From an uncultured Phycisphaerales bacterium (GTDB lineage: Bacteria; Planctomycetota; Phycisphaerae; Phycisphaerales; SM1A02): DNA of 10,778 bases. The translations under genes were made by a program, and so were the position numbers. Where the stretch lies: NCBI GenBank assembly GCA_946886375.1, contig CAMPIL010000092.1:1-10778 (forward strand). The letters are read 5' to 3'. This document shows positions 6,615-10,778 of the stretch, one piece after another (within the stretch, counting starts at the first letter, position 1; every line of letters starts with the position of its first letter). The notes below the pieces were generated by a model. It was not told the origin of the DNA. It saw nothing but the letters and a program-made list of their open reading frames with translations, and made no database searches.

Positions 6615-7580
6615 TTAACCCGATCGACCCGAGCGCTGAGGCCGCGGAGGCTTGGGCCTGGTCTTGCTCTCAATGCGTCCTCCGGCGGCGATCACTTGAC
6701 GTTCGTATCGCTCCCTGTTAGCGCGGAAGTCCATGAGGAAGTGCACGCGACTGGCCGCCTCTTCGCCGATGCGCTTGATCAACTGCTCGCGCGACACTGC
6801 CATGTTCGTCCGCCGGGAAAGGTGAATGAGCACGACAGCCTCGGCCTGCCAGACCGAAAGCAGTTGCACGATATCATCAATGTGCAGGTGCTTGCCGATG
6901 CTCGCCCGTGAACTGTAATCCTCTTCCACGAAGGTGCATTCGGAAATGACGATCTTGGCGGCGGCGAATTCATCGCGGAACAGATAGGGCCCAAGTTCGC
7001 AGTCGCCGGTGTACGCCACCAGCGGAATCTCCAGCGTGCGCGTGATGTCCACGCCGGAACTCTTCAGTTCCCGCAGTTTTTCCTGCGGCAGGTCGGCGAA
7101 TTCCGGCTTCAGTTTGCTGCGGCGCTCCACCACGGCGTAGCCCAGCGAAGCCACCGTGTGACTCACCTCGATTCCCCGCAGAAACAGGTTGTTTTTGACC
7201 TCGATCTGCTCATCCGGCTCAAGCGGGATGATCTCGTGTGGCGTGCGCTGCTGCTCCAGCGGGATCCACGACGCCATCATCGTCGCCAGCGGCTTGGCGA
7301 TGCTGGCGTGACAGACGCACTTTCCCGTGCCGATCTTCTGAAACATCCGCTGGCTGAAGTAGTAGGGAAGCCCGGCGATGTGGTCCATGTGGCCGTGGCT
7401 GATGGCGACGTAGGGAGAGGTGAGCGCGATGCGCGGGCACAGCCCGATGTCGAAGCAGACATCCAGTTCCGGAACCTGCACGCAGGTTTGCTCGCCGGCG
7501 ATGCTGATTCCCTGCACGCGATAGGGAGGAATGTAAAGGAAACCCAACTGCCCCTGGCGGGGCGGCTCTTTTGGCAACAT
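6615..7580 (-). CDS. RNase Z-like metallo-beta-lactamase-fold hydrolase
   Basis: A 321-residue MBL-fold protein. The metal ligands are SHGHMDH (61-67), H141 in VSHTVASLGY, D193 in AYTGD and H253 in LIHLSRR; KHLHIDD (230-236) fits the H-x-H segment of RNase Z proteins. The motif set, including GLPYYF and LKSSGVDIT, resembles the short RNase Z-like group that also contains plant nuclear proteins, so a tRNA 3'-processing or other phosphodiesterase role is likely but not proven. The start at 7580 is firmly chosen: AAGGAG lies exactly 8 bases upstream (7594-7589), while the frame open to 7661 has no such site. The C-terminal 20 residues are Arg/Pro-rich and probably disordered. It lies upstream of dnaA and downstream of an isochorismatase-family gene on the same strand, and has its own promoter candidate. 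Confidence 0.88.
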   Translation of the reverse strand: MLPKEPPRQGQLGFLYIPPYRVQGISIAGEQTCVQVPELDVCFDIGLCPRIALTSPYVAISHGHMDHIAGLPYYFSQRMFQKIGTGKCVCHASIAKPLATMMASWIPLEQQRTPHEIIPLEPDEQIEVKNNLFLRGIEVSHTVASLGYAVVERRSKLKPEFADLPQEKLRELKSSGVDITRTLEIPLVAYTGDCELGPYLFRDEFAAAKIVISECTFVEEDYSSRASIGKHLHIDDIVQLLSVWQAEAVVLIHLSRRTNMAVSREQLIKRIGEEAASRVHFLMDFRANRERYERQVIAAGGRIESKTRPKPPRPQRSGRSG

Positions 7581-7588
7581 TCTGAAAT

Positions 7589-7616
7589 CTCCTTCAGCCG
7601 CACTTCCGCGCGGCTG
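7589..7616 (-). promoter_or_regulatory. Strong ribosome-binding site beside a leader hairpin
   Basis: AAGGAG (7594-7589) is the best ribosome-binding site among the minus-strand genes and fixes the start at 7580. Directly upstream of it, CAGCCGC (7595-7601) and GCGGCTG (7610-7616) form a perfect 7-bp stem with an 8-base loop, ending at the base next to the site. The hairpin could modulate ribosome access. Confidence 0.5.
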
Positions 7617-7632
7617 GGACACAACACCGCTG

Positions 7633-7661
7633 ATTGTTGTCGAAACCCCGGCCAGCGTCAA
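7633..7661 (-). promoter_or_regulatory. Candidate promoter of the metallo-hydrolase gene
   Basis: On the minus strand, TTGACG (7661-7656), a 17-bp spacer and AACAAT (7638-7633). The -35 matches at 5 of 6 and the -10 at 4 of 6. It starts at the base immediately after the stop of the isochorismatase-family gene. Confidence 0.4.
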
Positions 7662-8297
7662 TCACGACGCAAATTTTTGCGGTTGAGTTCGGCTGGCGGT
7701 TTCCGCGTGATCGCCGGCAAGCCGCAGAAAATCGTTGAGCGACTGCACGCTCGCGAATCCGCGACGCATCGACCCAAGCGACGCGGCCTTGGCAGATGCG
7801 GAATAACTGTCGGTGGCGTCTTCGATCACGATCACTTCAAAGCCGCGCTCGAACGCCGACCGCACGCACGATTCAACGCAGATGTTGGTCAATACGCCTG
7901 CGACGACCACGCGACGCACGCCTTGCTGCCGCAGCAGGTTCTCCAGATCGGTGTTGTGAAACGGATCGTATCCCGCCTTGTCGATCACGCAATCGCCATC
8001 GGCTCTCGTCAGCGAGGAGATTAGGCACGCATCCTCAGCGCCGGCGAAGTACGAGAGATGACGATCGCTCTCCGCCATCTTCTTCTGAAGAGGACTCTGG
8101 GATCGCGCATTCGGGTCGAACACGAGCCTCGTGAAAATCACAGGCATTCCGTGGGAGTGCGCGAAATTCACTAGATCGTTGATGCGCGAAATCAATTCGC
8201 CTGCGTTGGCGATCCGATCGCCGCGGCGATCCAGCGAACCGCCGGCGGCGAAGAACGCGTTTTGCATGTCGATGATGATGACGGCTGTAGTGTTCAT
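7662..8297 (-). CDS. Isochorismatase-family cysteine hydrolase
   Basis: A 211-residue protein with the cysteine-hydrolase triad of the isochorismatase superfamily: D10 in VIIIDMQN, K107 in VIDKAGYDPF and C140 in GVLTNICVES. The SAFERGFEVIVIEDATDSYS stretch is the typical strand after the catalytic cysteine. Members hydrolyse isochorismate, nicotinamide, N-carbamoyl compounds or peroxyureidoacrylate; the substrate cannot be told from the sequence. The ATG at 8297 starts directly before the first core strand, whereas the frame up to 8324 only adds nine residues without support. No strong ribosome-binding site is visible. It is divergent from the double-kinase gene with a 54-bp gap, and is followed after 81 bp by the metallo-hydrolase gene. 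Confidence 0.92.
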   Translation of the reverse strand: MNTTAVIIIDMQNAFFAAGGSLDRRGDRIANAGELISRINDLVNFAHSHGMPVIFTRLVFDPNARSQSPLQKKMAESDRHLSYFAGAEDACLISSLTRADGDCVIDKAGYDPFHNTDLENLLRQQGVRRVVVAGVLTNICVESCVRSAFERGFEVIVIEDATDSYSASAKAASLGSMRRGFASVQSLNDFLRLAGDHAETASRTQPQKFAS

Positions 8298-8337
8298 GGT
8301 TTCGCCGACTGCGCGGCTGCCCAACTGAGCCTCACTG

Positions 8338-8343
8338 TATCAT
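8338..8343 (+). promoter_or_regulatory. Candidate -10 box for a leaderless start of the kinase-fusion gene
   Basis: TATCAT matches TATAAT at 5 of 6 and ends 8 bases before the ATG at 8352, with no ribosome-binding site between them. That spacing fits a leaderless mRNA. No convincing -35 box is present. Confidence 0.25.
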
Positions 8344-8351
8344 TCACAAAC

Positions 8352-10382
8352 ATGCCCAGCGCAACGACGAACCAAATCGAGAGCCGGCTTGGGGAAAGTC
8401 TGCGGCGGCTGATTGAGAGTGTTGGTTCGCCGTTGATCAACGTGGAAGACCTCACGCCGCTTCGATCAGCCAGATCGCCGCGCGGCGCATTTCGTTTGAA
8501 ATTTCAGGATGGAACGTGTTTAAAGGGCAGGCGCTTCGCCTCGCCTTCCCATGCGCGCGTGGCGGCCGACATTCTGCGAACCTTGGACATGCCCGCGTTT
8601 CCAAGCGTGATTGCCCAGGCCGCAGACGCGATGCTGGAGGAGTGGATCGAAGGCGAATCGCTCGAGGCTCACCAGTTCGATGATGCCGCCATACGCGAGA
8701 TCGGCGTCACGCTTGCTCGGCTGCACCAGCGGCCGCACGCCATTGATTGCGAGGGCCTGGAATTGCTCGACGCGGCGACGTGGCTGCGCCGCATTCAAGA
8801 GAATCTTCAATCATTGGCCAATTCGGACTTGCTGCCGACTGATCGCGCGGCGCACATCGAAAAGATCGCGTCAGATTGTCTGCCGAGCAACGCCGAGATC
8901 GGCATCGTTCACCGCGACCTGCGCCCCGAGAACTTGTTGCTGGACCGCAACGGCCGCATCCGCTGGGTGGACAGCGGCTCGATGCGAATCGGCGCGGTCG
9001 ATGAGGACCTCGCGCGCGTCGAGCATCGTTGGCCCATGAACCGCGATCAGCGCGAAGCGTTCATGAACGGCTATCAATCCATACGTGATTCCACAGCGTA
9101 CTTTGAATCACACCTGTTCTGGCTGATCGCTGTGCTGACCAACTCCGCGCGTGTGCGGGTGAATGGCGACCGGTTGCAGGCGCGGGAACTGGTCGGGCAA
9201 CTAGAACGCGAGTTGCAGCGCGCAGGAAAAAATGCCGCCGCGCACAGCGCGAATCCCAAGATGTCCAACGCCGCGCACGCGCGGTTCGACATTCGCGGGC
9301 TTTCCGTCACAATCTCCAGCAATGCCGCGGCTCCGGTGAACTGGCTGGATGAATTCTTCGGCCCTTGGAGCATCGGAACCGACGCGGAGCAGTCCGCGCC
9401 GGCACATCGTCACATCAATGTGGCCATCAATTCCGCGGCCTATCAATCGCAAGCGTCGCGCGGTCCTGTGCAGGGCGGCGTCGAAATTGAATGTTTCACG
9501 CTCGATGGCCGCACGGAGAATCACTGCGTCTGGATGGAAGATGCCGACCGCCGCATCATTCATGATGAAAAGGCGGAATTGTTTTACGAGGTGCAGCGAA
9601 AGGGCTCTTCCATCGCCATCACCGCGCGGGCCGATCACCGGAACATGCGCGTGGCCTTGATGCGACTGGTGCGTGAACTGGTCACGATTCATGCAGCATC
9701 GCAAGGCGATCTTCTGCTGCATGCCGCGGCGGTGTGCGCTTCGGGCGGCGTGCTGTTCGCCGGTCCCAAGCAGGCCGGCAAAACGTCCATGCTGCTCAAC
9801 GCTCTGAATCAGCCGGACGTCAATTTCGTTTCGAACGATCGCGTATTGGTCCAGCGCGATGACAGCGGCTGGCACATCCACGGCATGCCGACGATCGTTC
9901 GAATCCGCCCCGAGTCGCTGCGGCATTTGCCTTCGCCGCGCGAAGCGGATTGGGCGCGGACGTTTCCGTACATGTTGAGCCCGACTGAGTCGTGCATGGA
10001 TCCGGCCGGCACGATCCGCGCATCGTGTTTCTCACTCAGCCCTGTCGAGTTCTGCCGCTGGCGCGGCGTCATGTTTTCGCCCCACGCAAAGCTGCGCGCC
10101 ATTCTCTTTCCAAGGCCGGCAGAAAATGTGGAAGCGTTTGAGTTGACCGCGATGGATCCGGAAGAAGCGGCGGCACGCCTGCAGGGGTGCCTTTTCGCAA
10201 ACCGCCAACCCGCGCATCCCATGGCGTTCGCCCCCGAACCCGATGGCACGGAAATACCCATCACGCCCGATCTTCGCGACCTGACCCGGTCGTGCGCGTG
10301 CATTGACTGCCGTCTCGGCCCGCAGGCATATCGGAATCCGAACGTCTGGGCTGCGATCGCCGATCGTTTTGTCGCAGTCTGA
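8352..10382 (+). CDS. Two-kinase fusion: APH-type phosphotransferase joined to HPr-kinase-like domain
   Basis: A 676-residue protein. Residues 1-290 are an aminoglycoside-phosphotransferase-type kinase: a lobe with K58, a hinge EEWIEGESLE (96-105), the catalytic loop HRDLRPEN (187-194; D189 and N194) and RWVDSGS with D207 as metal ligand. A linker near 290-310 leads to a C-terminal unit resembling HPr serine kinase relatives: LLLHAAAV (454-461), Walker A GPKQAGKT (471-478), and SND (494-496) followed by a strand pair ending GMPTIVRI. Both active sites look intact. HprK relatives outside sugar regulation include kinases acting on RiPP peptides; APH-type enzymes phosphorylate small molecules or proteins. 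The joint substrate is unknown, and no precursor-like peptide gene is evident nearby. The start at 8352 is chosen because the frame back to 8262 would overlap the isochorismatase-family gene. The C-terminal CACIDCRLGPQ contains two close cysteines (C650, C653). Confidence 0.85.
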   Translation: MPSATTNQIESRLGESLRRLIESVGSPLINVEDLTPLRSARSPRGAFRLKFQDGTCLKGRRFASPSHARVAADILRTLDMPAFPSVIAQAADAMLEEWIEGESLEAHQFDDAAIREIGVTLARLHQRPHAIDCEGLELLDAATWLRRIQENLQSLANSDLLPTDRAAHIEKIASDCLPSNAEIGIVHRDLRPENLLLDRNGRIRWVDSGSMRIGAVDEDLARVEHRWPMNRDQREAFMNGYQSIRDSTAYFESHLFWLIAVLTNSARVRVNGDRLQARELVGQLERELQRAGKNAAAHSANPKMSNAAHARFDIRGLSVTISSNAAAPVNWLDEFFGPWSIGTDAEQSAPAHRHINVAINSAAYQSQASRGPVQGGVEIECFTLDGRTENHCVWMEDADRRIIHDEKAELFYEVQRKGSSIAITARADHRNMRVALMRLVRELVTIHAASQGDLLLHAAAVCASGGVLFAGPKQAGKTSMLLNALNQPDVNFVSNDRVLVQRDDSGWHIHGMPTIVRIRPESLRHLPSPREADWARTFPYMLSPTESCMDPAGTIRASCFSLSPVEFCRWRGVMFSPHAKLRAILFPRPAENVEAFELTAMDPEEAAARLQGCLFANRQPAHPMAFAPEPDGTEIPITPDLRDLTRSCACIDCRLGPQAYRNPNVWAAIADRFVAV

Positions 10383-10395
10383 CGCTGCGCTGCGA

Positions 10396-10424
10396 TTGTG
10401 CCCTGTCTCATCCATTTGTATACT
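10396..10424 (+). promoter_or_regulatory. Candidate promoter for the right-edge gene
   Basis: TTGTGC (10396-10401), a 17-bp spacer and TATACT (10419-10424). The -10 matches at 5 of 6, the -35 only at 3 of 6. It would start transcription around 10431, about 95 bases before the ATG at 10527. Confidence 0.4.
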
Positions 10425-10460
10425 CCGTGCCCGCAGGGTGGCCCTGGCGCACCGGCCCCG

Positions 10461-10505
10461 CGTGCCGGAACCGGGCGGCATCCGGCAGCAAGCACGGCTT
10501 GCTTG
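10461..10505 (+). promoter_or_regulatory. Leader with mutually exclusive stems ahead of the right-edge gene
   Basis: CGTGC (10461-10465) can pair with GCACG (10492-10496), while CAAGCA (10489-10494) can pair with TGCTTG (10500-10505). The two stems share bases 10492-10494 and cannot coexist. A third stem, GCCGG (10464-10468) with CCGGC (10482-10486), also competes for the first arm. The leader ends 6 bases before the ribosome-binding site, so a switch is possible. I recognise no known riboswitch class. Confidence 0.3.
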
Positions 10506-10526
10506 AACTCAAGGGAGCATTGGCTC

Positions 10527-10778
10527 ATGGCCGGCACTTTGGCTCTTCTGGACAACGCCGTCACACGCGTTGTCGCCAACAAACTTGAAAGTGATCACAA
10601 CCGCCTGCTGGGCACGCACAACACGATGCACCTGGCCCGCGCGGTCAGCCGATTGAACAACGCGGGGTATCTGCACCACCGTCGGCGGCTGTACGAGCAA
10701 TCGCTGCCGCAACTATTCGATGAAAACGGACCGCCCGCGTGCCCCCATACGCGAATGAAGGATGGCTGGGCGCTGGAT
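10527..10778 (+). CDS. Unrecognised protein, N-terminal part (cut by right edge)
   Basis: 84 codons are visible from the ATG at 10527 before the window ends. The start is well supported: AAGGGAG lies at 10511-10517, 9 bases upstream, and a promoter candidate lies about 100 bp further up. The visible part has no signal peptide or membrane segment. It opens with a short hydrophobic helix (MAGTLALLDNAVTRVV), then a His/Arg-rich helical region (THNTMHLARAVSRLNN), and ends in PHTRMKDGWALD, a segment I do not recognise with certainty; a dioxygenase-type enzyme is a guess I do not press. It follows the double-kinase gene by 144 bp on the same strand but seems to have its own promoter. Confidence 0.7.
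   Translation, partial: MAGTLALLDNAVTRVVANKLESDHNRLLGTHNTMHLARAVSRLNNAGYLHHRRRLYEQSLPQLFDENGPPACPHTRMKDGWALD

Noticed and set aside
8262..8351. Longer start of the two-kinase gene at 8262
   Set aside because: It would overlap the isochorismatase-family gene on the opposite strand, and the added residues show no domain character.
10430..10510. SRP (4.5S-type) RNA
   Set aside because: CCGGCAGCAAGC recalls the conserved SRP motif, but the GGAA-capped hairpin and the GGUCAGG partner are absent.

Overview
The window looks like chromosomal DNA from a GC-rich bacterium, most likely a planctomycete of the Phycisphaerae type. This is inferred from the style of the Y1-type transposase, the 250-residue protein with a WVNTRG tail and the overall gene repertoire; it is not proven. 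Its centre is a replication-origin neighbourhood: dnaA converges on the DNA-repair gene fpg, and between them lie two perfect DnaA boxes and an AT-rich stretch.

Left part (1-2460): this region is accessory in character. It holds the N-terminal part of a class III aminotransferase cut by the window edge, an IS200/RAYT-like single-strand transposase flanked by two near-identical palindromes exactly 650 bp apart, a protein of unknown function, an inverted pair of short REP-like repeats, and twelve degenerate 21-bp units in which CGG-N4-CCG recurs on one helical face.

Centre (2461-6614): a MoxR-type AAA+ ATPase (minus strand) is divergent from fpg (plus strand, TTG start). fpg converges on dnaA (minus strand), and the gap between them is the oriC candidate. 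dnaA has two plausible sigma70-type promoters with TTGACG -35 boxes.

Right part (6615-10778): an RNase Z-like metallo-beta-lactamase-fold hydrolase and an isochorismatase-family hydrolase are read on the minus strand. Divergent from them is a 676-residue protein in which an aminoglycoside-phosphotransferase-type kinase is joined to an HPr-kinase-like domain. A structured leader with its own promoter candidate then leads into an unrecognised gene cut by the right edge. The items most worth following are the double-kinase fusion, the palindrome-flanked transposase and the 21-bp array. No rRNA, tRNA or CRISPR array was seen.
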